DNA of 64,000 nucleotides from positions 1 to 64,000 of the forward strand of contig CALWYB010000004.1 in assembly GCA_944385665.1 (NCBI GenBank), given 5' to 3'. The stretch comes from an uncultured Oscillospiraceae bacterium (GTDB taxonomy: Bacteria > Bacillota > Clostridia > Oscillospirales > Oscillospiraceae). The notes under the pieces are model-generated. The model worked only from the letters and a program-made list of their open reading frames with translations, was not told where the DNA came from and made no database searches. The position numbers and the translations under genes are program-made. Below are positions 49,415 to 60,728 of this stretch, piece by piece (within the stretch, counting starts at the first letter, position 1; each line of letters begins with the position of its first letter).

Positions 49415-50449
49415 ATGTCCCACTCTTTTTTTGCCTTCTGGGAGCAGTTGGGGGAGAATCCCGCCCTGGCTCTGTTCACCCTGCTCACCCTGGGGGTGCT
49501 GCTGGTCAACGGCTGGACCGACGCCCCCAACGCCATCGCCGGAGCGGTGGTCACCGGAGCCCTGTCCTTCCGCTGGGCAGTCCTCCTGGCGGCAGTGTGC
49601 AATGTTTTGGGGGTGTGCTGCGTGACGGCGGTGAACGCCTCGGTGGCCGAGACGGTCTACTCCATCGCCTCCTTTTCCGGCGGTCCCCGGGCGGCCTCCG
49701 TTGCCCTCAGCGCCGGAATGGCGGGGGTGGTCCTTTGGGCGGCGGTCTGCTGGTGGTGGGGCATCCCTACCAGCGAGAGCCACGCCCTGGTGGCGGGCAT
49801 CACCGGGGCGGCGGTGGCTCTGGAGGGGGATGTATCCTGCGTCCGCTGGGAGAGCTGGGAAAAGGTGCTGCTGGGCCTGCTCCTGTCCACCGCCGCCGGA
49901 TTTTGGGCCGGGCGGCTGGCCGGACGAGCTGCCCGGAGGTGGCGGGGGACAGACCGCTGCTTTCGCCGCCTCCAGCTTCCCGGAGCGGCGGCCACCGCCT
50001 TTTTCCACGGAGCTCAGGACGGTCAGAAATTTCTGGGGGTGTTTCTGCTGGGGGTGGCTCTGGTCCAGGGACGGCAGGACGAGCAGACCTTTGTGGTGCC
50101 CCTGTGGCTGATGCTCTTTTGCGCCCTGGGGATGGCCCTGGGTACCGGACTGGGAGGACGGCGGATCATCGACAGGGTAGGCCGGGAGATGGTGACCCTC
50201 AGCCCCCGGGACGGCTTTGTCTGCGACGTGGCGGGGGTGGGCTGTCTGCTGGCGGCCACGGTGCTGGGACTGCCCGTCTCCACCACCCACACCCGCACCG
50301 CCGCTCTGCTGGGAGTGGGCTCCGCCGGAGGGAAGCAAGCAGACTGGGGGGTGGCGGGGACCATCGCCCTGGCTTGGGGGCTTACCTTTCCCGGCTGCGC
50401 GGCCTTGGGGTGGGGGATGGCCCGATTGTTTTTGCACCTTGGGCAATAA
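49415..50449 (+). CDS. pit: PiT family inorganic phosphate transporter
   Basis: A 344-residue membrane carrier of the PiT (Pho-4) family with about ten helices. Both signature repeats are present: VNGWTDAPNAIAGAVVTG in the N-terminal half and TVLGLPVSTTHTRTAAL in the C-terminal half, with IPTSESHALVAGITGAAV between. It takes up phosphate with H+ or Na+. The start at 49415 has GGAGGTG six bases ahead. Its closeness to dinB (30 bases, no terminator) means read-through from the SOS-type promoter is possible, which would be an unusual combination. Confidence 0.9.
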   Translation: MSHSFFAFWEQLGENPALALFTLLTLGVLLVNGWTDAPNAIAGAVVTGALSFRWAVLLAAVCNVLGVCCVTAVNASVAETVYSIASFSGGPRAASVALSAGMAGVVLWAAVCWWWGIPTSESHALVAGITGAAVALEGDVSCVRWESWEKVLLGLLLSTAAGFWAGRLAGRAARRWRGTDRCFRRLQLPGAAATAFFHGAQDGQKFLGVFLLGVALVQGRQDEQTFVVPLWLMLFCALGMALGTGLGGRRIIDRVGREMVTLSPRDGFVCDVAGVGCLLAATVLGLPVSTTHTRTAALLGVGSAGGKQADWGVAGTIALAWGLTFPGCAALGWGMARLFLHLGQ

Positions 50450-50465
50450 AATGTGGAAAAACTCC

Positions 50466-50494
50466 TTGACAAAGAACTTCTGCAAATGTAGAAT
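50466..50494 (+). promoter_or_regulatory. Promoter of the BlaI-M56 operon
   Basis: TTGACA (50466-50471), 17 bases, TAGAAT (50489-50494); the first operator covers the -10. Confidence 0.78.
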
Positions 50495-50521
50495 TTAATT
50501 AGAAGATCTGCAAATGCAGAA
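50478..50521 (+). promoter_or_regulatory. Pair of BlaI/MecI-type operators
   Basis: TTCTGCAAATGTAGAA (50478-50493) and ATCTGCAAATGCAGAA (50506-50521) are near-identical palindromes 28 bases apart, both built on TGCAAATG(C/T)A. One covers the -10, the other the transcription start and 5' end. Confidence 0.83.
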
Positions 50522-50541
50522 GTAGAAAGGAGGCGTGTTCC

Positions 50542-50922
50542 ATGAAGGACTATCCCCGTCTGCCCGAGTCGGAGCTGGACATTATGCTGGTGGTTTGGGA
50601 CTTGAAGGAGGCCACCGCCCCCGCCATTCTGGAGCGGCTGGAGCGGCCCCTCACCGCCAGTGCCCTGCACAGCTACCTCAAGCGGCTGGAAGAGAAGGGC
50701 TATCTGGCCTGCCGCAAGGAGGGTAAGACCAACCACTACACCCCGCTGGTGGAGCGGGAGGCCTATCGCCGCCAGGAGGGGCGTACCATCCTGGGCAAGC
50801 TGTACGAGGGGTCGCTCAAGCACTTTGCCGCCGCCCTCCACGACGGCGGAGCATTGGACCAAAGGGAAGTGGAGGAGCTGCGGGCCTATTTGGATGAGCT
50901 GGAGGAAAAGGGGGGCATGTAA
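50542..50922 (+). CDS. BlaI/MecI/CopY family repressor
   Basis: A 126-residue winged-helix repressor. LPESELDIMLVVWDLKEATAPAILERL leads into the recognition helix LTASALHSYLKRLEEKGYLACRKEGKTNHYTPLV, cited here as the segment 38-72, and the C-terminal helices form the dimer. In the classical system the membrane sensor makes this repressor fall off DNA by proteolysis. RBS AAAGGAGG lies twelve bases ahead. The M56 gene starts right after its stop (TAAATGG), and two palindromes cover the promoter, so it is an autoregulated pair. Confidence 0.92.
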   Translation: MKDYPRLPESELDIMLVVWDLKEATAPAILERLERPLTASALHSYLKRLEEKGYLACRKEGKTNHYTPLVEREAYRRQEGRTILGKLYEGSLKHFAAALHDGGALDQREVEELRAYLDELEEKGGM

Positions 50923-53475
50923 ATGGAGACCCTGTTTTTGCGCGTGGTCTGGCTGTCGGCCACGGTGTCGGCGGTGCTGCTGCCCCTGCTGCTGGCCTCC
51001 CGGTGGCTGCAAAGCCGGGTGAAGGCCAAGAGCTTATCCGTTTTGTGGCTGCTGCTGGCCCTGCGGCTACTGGTGCCGGTGGAGATCACCCTGCCCAAGC
51101 CTGCGGTGACGGTGCAGGTGCCTGAGTATCAGGTGACCATCCCTGCAAACCGGCCCTCTGTGGATCTGCCGGACGATCAACTCTCTCCCGTGGAGCCCAA
51201 TGTGGAACCATCCCTCCCGCAAGCGAAGCGGGAACCTGTCATCCCGGAGCAGACTGGCGTGCCGGTGGCAGTGGTGCTGGGCGCCTTGTGGCTGACCGGT
51301 GTGTTTGCCATCGCCATCATCCAGATCAGCAGCTATCAGATCACCCGCAGGGCGCTGCTGCGCTGGGCACAGCCTGTGCCTCCGGAGACCCGGGAGCAAA
51401 TGGAATCGTTGGCCCGGAAACTGGGGCTCAAGCGGTCCTTCCAGGTGCGGCGCAGCGACCGGGTGCATACCGCCATGGTGCTGGGTGTTCTGCGGCCGGT
51501 ACTGCTCCTGCCTCAGGAGACCTGTGACCAGCTGGTGGCGGCCCACGAGCTCTGCCATCTGCGCCGCCGGGATCTGGAGTACAAGGCCCTGCTGCTGGCG
51601 GCCTGCTGGCTGCACTGGTTCAACCCCCTGGTGTGGTGGATGAGCCGGGTGGCGGGGCAGAACCTGGAGCTGTGCTGCGACGAGGACGTGGCAGGCAAGC
51701 AGAACGCTGCCTTCCGTCATCGGTACGGCCAGCTGCTGCTGGAGAGCGCGGCGGAGGGGGCGGGACCTGCCCTGTCCAGCCGCTTTGGCGGCGGCAAGGA
51801 GGAACTGAAGGCCCGGCTGCGGAATCTGTTTGTAGTCAAAAAGCGGGGCCGAGCGCTGGTGTGTCTGGCCCTGGCCTGCGCCGTGCTGGTGGGCGGTCTG
51901 GTGGCCTGTGAGCAGACGGAAAACAATGGGCCGGATCAGGCAGTGGAGGAACTGAAAAACACCATTACCTACGACGGTCAGACCCTCTCCTTCACCCTGC
52001 CGGAGGGGGAGCGGGACTGGAACCTGCATATCGCCGGGCGGGCCGAGGTCGACTGGCTGGGCGGTATGAGTCTGCACTACCTGGATGGGGAGACCTGGAC
52101 GCCGGGGCAGACCTACTCCTTTGACCTGGACCGGGAGGCCGCCCAGGATGTGACCGAGCTGACCATGGACATTGATCTGGAGGAGCAGGAGTACACCGTG
52201 GATCTGCTGCCTTATTTGCGGGAGACCAGCCCAGACAACACGGCCAATACCTATCACAATGACCGGTACGGGTTTTCCCTCGTCCTGCCCGAAGGCTGGG
52301 CGGAGGGTGTGGACATCCAGGAAGTGGACAACGGTGTTGACTTCTCGATGAAGGGCGTGAGAGACAAAGACGGACTGGGCTGGCTGGTGGACATCTACTT
52401 GACCGACCCAGCCGATTGGCAGGGGATTGCCGATGCGGGCTGTCCCCACGGAGAGCGTTTCCTGGGGCAGACTGCCCAGGGCGTACTCTTTGCAGCCAGA
52501 CCCACCGATGTGCGGTATGATGATAGCATTCCTGGGGAGGAGGAGCGGTACAACGCCCTGGATGAGCGAGTGGATGAACTGCTGGACAGCTTCCAGCTGG
52601 ACAGCATTCACGCTCTGGTTCAGAACTGGCTGGAAGAGCAGGTGGAGCAGGGACCGCCGGATTGGGCGGAAGGCTATGACTATCTGGATGGCCGCATTCA
52701 GTCCCTGAAGCTCCAGGCTTCTGTGATGGGATACACAGTGTACGAGATAGAGTACCGCTTTCTGGTGGATCACCCGGAAAACGTGGTGGCAGCCGGGGGA
52801 ATGGAGCTGGACGAGGAGGGCTGGCTGCGGGATTATTCCTTGTCTGCTTATTTGATTGTTAAGAATGGAAACTTGGAGCAAGTAAGAATGTCGGACGTTT
52901 CCCCCGACAATCCGCTGTTTTGGTATGAGCTGCCCGACCTGTCGGAAGAAGAGAAGTGGCAGGCGACGGCCCGGGTGGCCTATGCCGGAGGGGAAGAATA
53001 TATTTGGCTGTATCAGGGACAGGGAAACAGGAGAAGCGAGCGCACCTTTACCCGAGAAGAATTGGCCCAGGCGGGCTATCAGGCGGAGACCATGCCGGAG
53101 AAGTGGAAAAAGATTATCTGGAACAGCGGAGCTGGTCTTTCCGATCAAAATTGGCTGCGTGGTGAGATACAGTTCTACTTTTCCGACTCCCTGACCGGGC
53201 AGATGATGGATACCATGTTCACCGGGCCGGATGCCCCTTACCTGTTCTATGATGGGGAACTCTACTTCCGGGATGACGTGCCCTGCGGTGAGAGAATCGA
53301 CGGGATGGGTGTCGCCTGGAGTTGGAGCACCTTTACCATCACGGACCATGTGGAGGGCGACGGGGTAGATGGAATCGACTTCACCATCTCGGAGAATGGG
53401 ACTACCTGGACCTTCCGTCTGGTTGTGGGCAAAGATCTGGCGATCCGCTTTGATACCTGGTTTGACTGGTCATAG
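50923..53475 (+). CDS. M56 family (BlaR1-like) membrane metalloprotease sensor
   Basis: An 850-residue sensor. Two N-terminal helices (about 1-45) and a third after a 60-residue Pro-rich loop come first. The peptidase domain has the zinc motif HELCH (208-212) and the downstream acidic NLELCCDEDVAG. A fourth helix (about 305-325, ALVCLALACAVLVGGLV) precedes an extracytoplasmic region of about 520 residues. That region has no penicillin-binding SxxK-type domain. Instead it contains RYGFSLVLPEGW-type modules and a Trp/Glu-rich C-terminus unlike BlaR1. The signal is therefore probably not a beta-lactam, and the output, besides its own operon, is unknown. Confidence 0.85.
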   Translation: METLFLRVVWLSATVSAVLLPLLLASRWLQSRVKAKSLSVLWLLLALRLLVPVEITLPKPAVTVQVPEYQVTIPANRPSVDLPDDQLSPVEPNVEPSLPQAKREPVIPEQTGVPVAVVLGALWLTGVFAIAIIQISSYQITRRALLRWAQPVPPETREQMESLARKLGLKRSFQVRRSDRVHTAMVLGVLRPVLLLPQETCDQLVAAHELCHLRRRDLEYKALLLAACWLHWFNPLVWWMSRVAGQNLELCCDEDVAGKQNAAFRHRYGQLLLESAAEGAGPALSSRFGGGKEELKARLRNLFVVKKRGRALVCLALACAVLVGGLVACEQTENNGPDQAVEELKNTITYDGQTLSFTLPEGERDWNLHIAGRAEVDWLGGMSLHYLDGETWTPGQTYSFDLDREAAQDVTELTMDIDLEEQEYTVDLLPYLRETSPDNTANTYHNDRYGFSLVLPEGWAEGVDIQEVDNGVDFSMKGVRDKDGLGWLVDIYLTDPADWQGIADAGCPHGERFLGQTAQGVLFAARPTDVRYDDSIPGEEERYNALDERVDELLDSFQLDSIHALVQNWLEEQVEQGPPDWAEGYDYLDGRIQSLKLQASVMGYTVYEIEYRFLVDHPENVVAAGGMELDEEGWLRDYSLSAYLIVKNGNLEQVRMSDVSPDNPLFWYELPDLSEEEKWQATARVAYAGGEEYIWLYQGQGNRRSERTFTREELAQAGYQAETMPEKWKKIIWNSGAGLSDQNWLRGEIQFYFSDSLTGQMMDTMFTGPDAPYLFYDGELYFRDDVPCGERIDGMGVAWSWSTFTITDHVEGDGVDGIDFTISENGTTWTFRLVVGKDLAIRFDTWFDWS

Positions 53476-53484
53476 GGACAGAAA

Positions 53485-53521
53485 AACCCCACCCCGGAGG
53501 ATTCCTCCGGGGTGGGGTTTT
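53485..53521. terminator. Bidirectional terminator between the M56 gene and clpE
   Basis: AACCCCACCCCGGAGG, three-base loop, exact complement with TTTT; an A-run lies on the other side. Confidence 0.88.
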
Positions 53522-53544
53522 GTGTGGATCAGTCAGGATGCTCC

Positions 53545-55854
<2,310 letters not shown>

Positions 55855-55909
55855 AACATGCCCTCCTTTCCGGAGTGGGAATCCACGTGGGTGCCCCACG
55901 ATACGGGGT

Positions 55910-55938
55910 ATCATACACTACAATTGTGAACTAGTCAT
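55910..55938 (-). promoter_or_regulatory. Promoter of clpE with nested small palindromes
   Basis: Minus strand: ATGACT (55933-55938), 17 bases, TATGAT (55910-55915). Short inverted repeats follow (GATAC-GGG-GTATC at 55900-55912, CCACGTGG at 55883-55890), possible regulator sites. I do not see a CtsR box. Confidence 0.5.
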
Positions 55939-55942
55939 GAAT

Positions 55943-56668
55943 TCAGAACAAGCTGGCCATCAGAGCAAAGGGGTTGGTGGTGCAGAAGAAGTGGAGCAGC
56001 GCCGTGCTGTCCACCGCCTCCTGGGGAATGAGGCTGCGCAGCAGCCAGCAGGCGATAAACAGCAGGGCAGCGCCCTTGACAAGGCCCATGGCCGCCCCGG
56101 CCCAGTGGTTCAGGGTGGACAGCACCGGCAGCTTGAAGGCCAGGTTCAGCGTTCGGCTCAAAAAGTGCCAAGCGGCCAGAACCAGGGCAAAGCAAATGAC
56201 AAAGAGGACGCTGTGGGCGATCTGGAAGGCGATATACCCGGCGATGGATGCCACCACGTCGGAGGTCACCGCCAGCACCCCCTGGGTCACCGCGCCGTGG
56301 ATGGCGTCGGAGAAGTGCTGCACCAGGGAGGAGTCCCCCAGCATCTCCAGAATCTGGTCCAGAGAGAAGGTCTGGCCCAGAATATCCAGGCTGGTATCCC
56401 CTTGGGAGGAGGCGCTCCCCTCCGGCAGGGCAATGCCCTGCTGGTCCAGGCTGTCCTGGAGGGCGGAGTGGATATTCATCTCAATGGCGGGACGGACCGC
56501 CTGGCTCACCGGCTCTGCCAAGGCGTCGGAGAGGATCGAGGCCCCGATAAAGGCCACGAACACCGCCAAAAAGCCGCACAGGGTCAGCACAAAGCCTTTG
56601 CGGTAGCCCTGCAGCACGGTGACGATCAGAACGGCCGCAAGAATCAGGTCAAAGATTAAAAACGACAT
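55943..56668 (-). CDS. CvpA family membrane protein
   Basis: A 241-residue CvpA-type protein. Helix 1 (LIFDLILAAVLIVTVLQGYRKGFV) with the family's GYRKGF turn is followed by FGLAV-type helix 2. A soluble loop of about 80 residues (SALQDSLDQQGI to AVTQGVLAV) precedes two more helices ending FACWLLRSLI-like. Members are linked to colicin V production and envelope biogenesis; the role here is open. The long inserted loop is typical of Oscillospiraceae homologues (recollection). RBS AAAGGAG lies 6 bases ahead. Confidence 0.82.
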   Translation of the reverse strand: MSFLIFDLILAAVLIVTVLQGYRKGFVLTLCGFLAVFVAFIGASILSDALAEPVSQAVRPAIEMNIHSALQDSLDQQGIALPEGSASSQGDTSLDILGQTFSLDQILEMLGDSSLVQHFSDAIHGAVTQGVLAVTSDVVASIAGYIAFQIAHSVLFVICFALVLAAWHFLSRTLNLAFKLPVLSTLNHWAGAAMGLVKGAALLFIACWLLRSLIPQEAVDSTALLHFFCTTNPFALMASLF

Positions 56669-56704
56669 GGGAATCTCCTTTTTGCCCCCACGCGGGGGCG
56701 GATC

Positions 56705-57871
56705 TCAGTTGGGCAGGTACAGCCAGGCCTGTTGGGCGTTGGCCAGCACGGCGGCCCCGGAGGAGGACAGCGCCGTATACCGGGCGTTTTGTGTGTGCTC
56801 CAGAGTACTATATGGGGTCATATCCGAGGTGTAGATGGTGAGGGTATCGCCGGTGAGCAGGGAGAAATACCGCCCCGCCGCGTCAAAAGAGAGGACAGAG
56901 GAGGTGAGATCCTGGGTGGCGATCACCTCACCCTTGTCGTTCACGGTCACCATCTGGTTGGCCGAGCCCGCCCGGTAGCGGCCCAGCAGCAGCACGGCAA
57001 AGCCGTCGCCCCCCAGGTCGCACCCCTTCAGGTAGCTGCGGCCCAGAGAGTAGCTGGTGGTCTCCTTGCCGTTGAGGGAGACAATGAGCAGCTGGTCCTC
57101 GCCCTGTACCCAGAGCGCACCGCTTTCGTAGTCCAGATCCAGGGGGACTACATTGCCCAGAGAGACGGTGGCGTAGGGCTCCTTCTCATCCACGTGATAA
57201 AAACGAACCTGGCTCTCATAGGAGCCATTCGCCTGGCCCAGGGTGACGATGGCTACCGTCTTGGAGTCGGGGGAGAGGACGGCGTCCATGATAAAGGTGC
57301 TGGAGAGGTTGATCTGGATGACCGTCTTGTCAAAGGTGCTGTTGTACACGGTGACGCTGCCCTTGTAGCCGCTCTGCTGGGCGGTGACGGTCAGCCAGCC
57401 TGCCTCATTGACCCGGGCGGAGAGCAGACTGCTGCCCTCGTCCAGATTGAGGTGAAAGGCCTCCTGGGCGTTGCGGAAGACAAACAGGTTCTGTCCTCCC
57501 ACGTCGTAGGCCACGCCGGTGGAGCCGGCGGCCGAGAGGGTGGGGTGCTCCAGGGTGAGCACCTCCTGGGCGTAGGTCTCTCCGGAGAAGGAGTAGTAGC
57601 GCACGCCGGAGGAGGAGGAGAGGAGGATGCCGTCCTCCAGATAGGCAAAGGTGGCCTGGTCTCCGCCCGCGTGGGAGAAGGGGGCGGCCTCGCCGGTATC
57701 GCTGGTTTTCAGGTTCCGGTACTCAAACCACCGCTTCAGGGCGTCCAGATTGATTTTGTCCCGGTTGGCCACCAGAAAGATACCCCCCAGCAGCAGGGCG
57801 GCGGTGACCAGCAGGGCCAGGACACGAACCAAGATATTCGGCTTTTTGGGTTTCGATTCCAGTTCACTCAT
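56705..57871 (-). CDS. DUF5711 family membrane-anchored beta-propeller-like protein
   Basis: A 388-residue protein. A short Lys/Pro-rich cytoplasmic start (MSELESKPKKPN) and one membrane helix (about 15-35) are followed by an extracytoplasmic domain of repeated beta strands with Ser/Thr/Gly/Tyr-rich turns, e.g. VLSPDSKTVAIVTLGQ and FDAAGRYFSLLTGD, reminiscent of WD/PQQ-like blades. I place it in DUF5711, found in Clostridia next to cvpA. No function is known. It lies 36 bases ahead of cvpA in the same run. RBS AGGAAAGGG. Confidence 0.75.
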   Translation of the reverse strand: MSELESKPKKPNILVRVLALLVTAALLLGGIFLVANRDKINLDALKRWFEYRNLKTSDTGEAAPFSHAGGDQATFAYLEDGILLSSSSGVRYYSFSGETYAQEVLTLEHPTLSAAGSTGVAYDVGGQNLFVFRNAQEAFHLNLDEGSSLLSARVNEAGWLTVTAQQSGYKGSVTVYNSTFDKTVIQINLSSTFIMDAVLSPDSKTVAIVTLGQANGSYESQVRFYHVDEKEPYATVSLGNVVPLDLDYESGALWVQGEDQLLIVSLNGKETTSYSLGRSYLKGCDLGGDGFAVLLLGRYRAGSANQMVTVNDKGEVIATQDLTSSVLSFDAAGRYFSLLTGDTLTIYTSDMTPYSTLEHTQNARYTALSSSGAAVLANAQQAWLYLPN

Positions 57872-57901
57872 AGAAAACCCTTTCCTATTGCGAGGCGACC
57901 C

Positions 57902-58654
57902 TTACAGCACATCCTCGTCGTACCACAGCTTTGTCATGTAGAGTCCGCCCGGGGGCACGGTAGGTCCGGCCAGGGTGCGGTTGCCCGACTCCAGAATGGC
58001 CGGGATGTCCTGGGGGGACAGCTTCCCGTCGGAGGCGTAGACGATGGTGCCGGTCATGGCCCGCACCATGTTGTAGAGAAATCCGTTGGCGCACACCTTG
58101 CACTCGATGAGCTCTTCCCGGCGGGTGACGTTGAAGTAGTACACCGTGCGCACCGTGGTGCGGGTCTCGGTGCCCACCGACCGCACCGCCCGGAAGTCGT
58201 GGGTGCCCACAAACTGGTCGGCTGCCTCCTGCATGACCTTCTCGTCCAGGTGCTTGGGGTAGAACCAGGCCCGGTCCACATAGAAGGGGTTGCCCAGGCG
58301 GGAGTTATAGATGCGGTAGGTGTACTCCTTGCGGTGGCAGGAGCCGATGGCGTTAAACTCCATGGGCACCTGGGTGGCCTTCACCACCACGATATCCCGG
58401 GGCAGGCGGGTGTTTACCGCCAGGGGGATGCGGTCGCAGGGGATGGTGGAGGTGGTGCGGAAGTTGGCCACATACACTTCGGCGTGGACGCCCGCGTCGG
58501 TGCGGCCCGCGCCGGTACACTTCACCGGATGGCACACCACGGTGGACAGGGCCTTTTCCAGGGTCTCCGCCACCGTGACGGCGTTTTTCTGCACCTGCCA
58601 GCCGTGGTAGGCGGTGCCGTTATATATGAGTTTCAGGGCGATGTTTCGTTCCAT
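57902..58654 (-). CDS. truA: tRNA pseudouridine(38-40) synthase TruA
   Basis: A 250-residue pseudouridine synthase acting on the anticodon stem-loop. The catalytic Asp 53 lies in GAGRTDAGVHA, preceded by the standard start IALKLIYNGTAYHGWQVQ, and NGFLYNMVRAMTGTI is the conserved C-terminal motif. It follows ecfT, the usual ecfA-ecfA-ecfT-truA order of Firmicutes. The ribosome site before ATG 58654 is weak (GGTGA). DUF5711 follows 30 bases downstream. Confidence 0.95.
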   Translation of the reverse strand: MERNIALKLIYNGTAYHGWQVQKNAVTVAETLEKALSTVVCHPVKCTGAGRTDAGVHAEVYVANFRTTSTIPCDRIPLAVNTRLPRDIVVVKATQVPMEFNAIGSCHRKEYTYRIYNSRLGNPFYVDRAWFYPKHLDEKVMQEAADQFVGTHDFRAVRSVGTETRTTVRTVYYFNVTRREELIECKVCANGFLYNMVRAMTGTIVYASDGKLSPQDIPAILESGNRTLAGPTVPPGGLYMTKLWYDEDVL

Positions 58655-58677
58655 TGAATCACCAAACGAGTGAGATT

Positions 58678-59487
58678 TTAAAGGCCCATGCGGCCCAGCA
58701 CGCCCACCAGCACAGTGAGCACTACAAACAGGATCAGCACGAAGTAGTCCCGGCCCACGTACTGGAGCTGGCGCAGGCGGGTGCGGCCCTCGCCGCCGTG
58801 GTAGCAGCGGCACTCCATGGCCACCGCCAGCTCGTCGGCCCGGCGGAAGGCGGAGATGAACAAGGGTACCAGCAGGGGGATGAGGGCCTTGGCTCGCTGG
58901 ATGAGGTTGCCGCTTTCAAAGTCGGCGCCCCGGGCCCGCTGGGCGGACATGATCTTATCGGTCTCCTCAATGAGGGTGGGGATAAAGCGCAGGGCGATGG
59001 ACATGATCATGGCCAGCTCGTGCACCGGCACCTTGATCTTCTTCAGCGGCCCCAGCAGAGACTCCAGAGCGTCGGTGAGGAGGATGGGGGAGGTGGTGTA
59101 GGTGAGCAGGAAGGTGCCTGCAATGAGCATGAGGATGCGGATCACCATAAAGAAGGCACTGAACACGCCCTCCAGAGTGATGGTCAAAATCCAGATTTTA
59201 GCCAGTACGTGCTCGCCGGGGGTATAAAACAGGTTCAGAATGGCAGTGATGATGACAATGAACACCACCGGCTTCAGGCCCCGGACGATGGATTTCAGGG
59301 GGACGGTGGATATGCCGATGGACACCGCCAACACCACAAACATGATGGCGTAGGTCACAAAGCTCTTGGCCAGGAACAGGGACACGATATACAGCACCAC
59401 CGCCAGAAGCTTGGTGCGGGGGTCCAGCTTGTGGACAAAGGAGTGGCCGGGGAAGTACTGGCCCAGGGTAATGTCTTTCAGAGCCAT
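58678..59487 (-). CDS. ecfT: ECF transporter transmembrane subunit EcfT
   Basis: A 269-residue membrane protein with about five helices and the two cytoplasmic coupling helices of EcfT. The Ala-Arg-Gly signature is AQRARGADFESG, and RRADELAVAMECRCY is the second coupling motif. LDPRTKLLAVVLYIVSLF opens the protein as usual. It couples the EcfA ATPases to interchangeable substrate subunits such as RibU. Its ATG begins directly after the ecfA2 stop, and the ribosome site GGAGGGG lies inside that gene. Confidence 0.95.
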   Translation of the reverse strand: MALKDITLGQYFPGHSFVHKLDPRTKLLAVVLYIVSLFLAKSFVTYAIMFVVLAVSIGISTVPLKSIVRGLKPVVFIVIITAILNLFYTPGEHVLAKIWILTITLEGVFSAFFMVIRILMLIAGTFLLTYTTSPILLTDALESLLGPLKKIKVPVHELAMIMSIALRFIPTLIEETDKIMSAQRARGADFESGNLIQRAKALIPLLVPLFISAFRRADELAVAMECRCYHGGEGRTRLRQLQYVGRDYFVLILFVVLTVLVGVLGRMGL

Positions 59488-60351
59488 TTAGTTCCCCTCC
59501 TTTTTCAGCTTGGCCAGAATGGCCTGCTTGGCCTGTTCAATGGTGTACACCGACGGGTCGATGTCCACCCCCATCTGGCGCAGACGGTGGAACACCCGGG
59601 TCATCTGGGGCACGCCCAGGCCCATGGCCTCCAGCTCGTCCCCGTGGGTAAAGACCTCCCGGGGGTCGCCCTGGAAGGGAATTTTGCCGTCGTTGACCAC
59701 CACCAGGCGATCCACCGACCGGGCCACCTCCTCCATGGAGTGGGATACCAGGATGATGGTGGCGTTCTGGGCCTTGTGGTAGTCCCGGATATTGCCCAGA
59801 ATGGACTCCACGCCCACCGGGTCCAGCCCGGCGGTGGGCTCGTCCAGAATGAGCACCTTGGGCTCCATGGCGATGACGCCCGCAATGGCCACTCGGCGCT
59901 TCTGACCGCCGGAGAGCTCAAAGGGAGACTTGTCCAGCTGGTCATCCCGCAGGCCTACAAAGTAGGCCGCCGACCGCACCCGCCGGTCGATCTCCTTCTC
60001 GTCCAGCCCCATGTTCTTGGGGCCGAAGGAGATGTCCTTATAGACCGTCTCCTCAAACAGCTGGTACTCCGGGTACTGGAACACCAGCCCCACCTGGAAC
60101 CGGGTCAGCCGGGTGCGCTTGGGGTCGGACCAGATGTCCTCCCCTTGGAAGAGCACCTGGCCGGAGGTGGGTTTCAGCAGGCCGTTGAGGTGCTGAATGA
60201 GGGTGGATTTGCCCGAGCCGGTGTGGCCGATGATGCCCAGGTACTCCCCCTTGTAGGCGGTAAAATCCACATCCAGCAGGGCGGAGCGCTCAAAGGGCGT
60301 GCCCGCCGAGTAGGTGTGGGTGAGATGTTTTGTTTCGATGATCGCTTCCAT
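59488..60351 (-). CDS. ecfA2: ECF transporter ATPase EcfA (A2-type)
   Basis: A 287-residue ABC ATPase. Walker A is GHTGSGKSTLIQHLNGLL, the Q-loop is FQYPEYQLFEETVYKDISFGPKN, the signature is SPFELSGGQKRRVAIAGVIA, and Walker B is KVLILDEPTAGLD. The Leu-Phe-Glu Q-loop extension and the C-terminal dimerisation segment are those of A2 subunits. It pairs with the other EcfA to energise vitamin uptake. ATG 60351 is used; an ATG 12 bases earlier lies too close to AAGG. The small coiled-coil gene separates it from ecfA1. Confidence 0.93.
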   Translation of the reverse strand: MEAIIETKHLTHTYSAGTPFERSALLDVDFTAYKGEYLGIIGHTGSGKSTLIQHLNGLLKPTSGQVLFQGEDIWSDPKRTRLTRFQVGLVFQYPEYQLFEETVYKDISFGPKNMGLDEKEIDRRVRSAAYFVGLRDDQLDKSPFELSGGQKRRVAIAGVIAMEPKVLILDEPTAGLDPVGVESILGNIRDYHKAQNATIILVSHSMEEVARSVDRLVVVNDGKIPFQGDPREVFTHGDELEAMGLGVPQMTRVFHRLRQMGVDIDPSVYTIEQAKQAILAKLKKEGN

Positions 60352-60427
60352 ACATGGTACCATCCTTATGGTAAAGTGGTGCATGTCCCAAGGGGATCAC
60401 GCCCGAAATGGCAAGAAAGAGCGGCGC

Positions 60428-60688
60428 TTATAGCAGCTCGTCGGCCTTTTCCTCCAGCTTTTCCAGCTGGGTCTGGAGATAGTAGGTCTGCATCTCCAGC
60501 CGCTTGACCCGCTGCCGGAGGGAGACCAGACACACAGCCACCCCTGCGGCGGCCAGGGCAATCAGCCCCCACAGCACGGTGAGAGAACTCTCGCCAAAAA
60601 TAGGCGCCAGCAGGGAGGGAAGAAAGAAAAGAACAAAAAATGTAGCGATGCCCGCGAAAACCCGGGCGCTTCGTTCCGCGTTGTTCAT
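60428..60688 (-). CDS. Small membrane protein with C-terminal coiled coil, unknown function
   Basis: An 86-residue protein. Two membrane helices (about 10-30 and 37-57) are followed by a heptad-patterned helix QRVKRLEMQTYYLQTQLEKLEEK. It is inserted between the two ecfA genes with short gaps and a good AGGAG ribosome site nine bases ahead, so it is co-expressed with the ECF module. I do not recognise the family. An accessory role in the transporter is only suggested by position. Confidence 0.7.
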   Translation of the reverse strand: MNNAERSARVFAGIATFFVLFFLPSLLAPIFGESSLTVLWGLIALAAAGVAVCLVSLRQRVKRLEMQTYYLQTQLEKLEEKADELL

Positions 60689-60728
60689 AAACTGGTCTCC
60701 TTTCTGTGAGCTGGGCAGTTCCGGTGGG

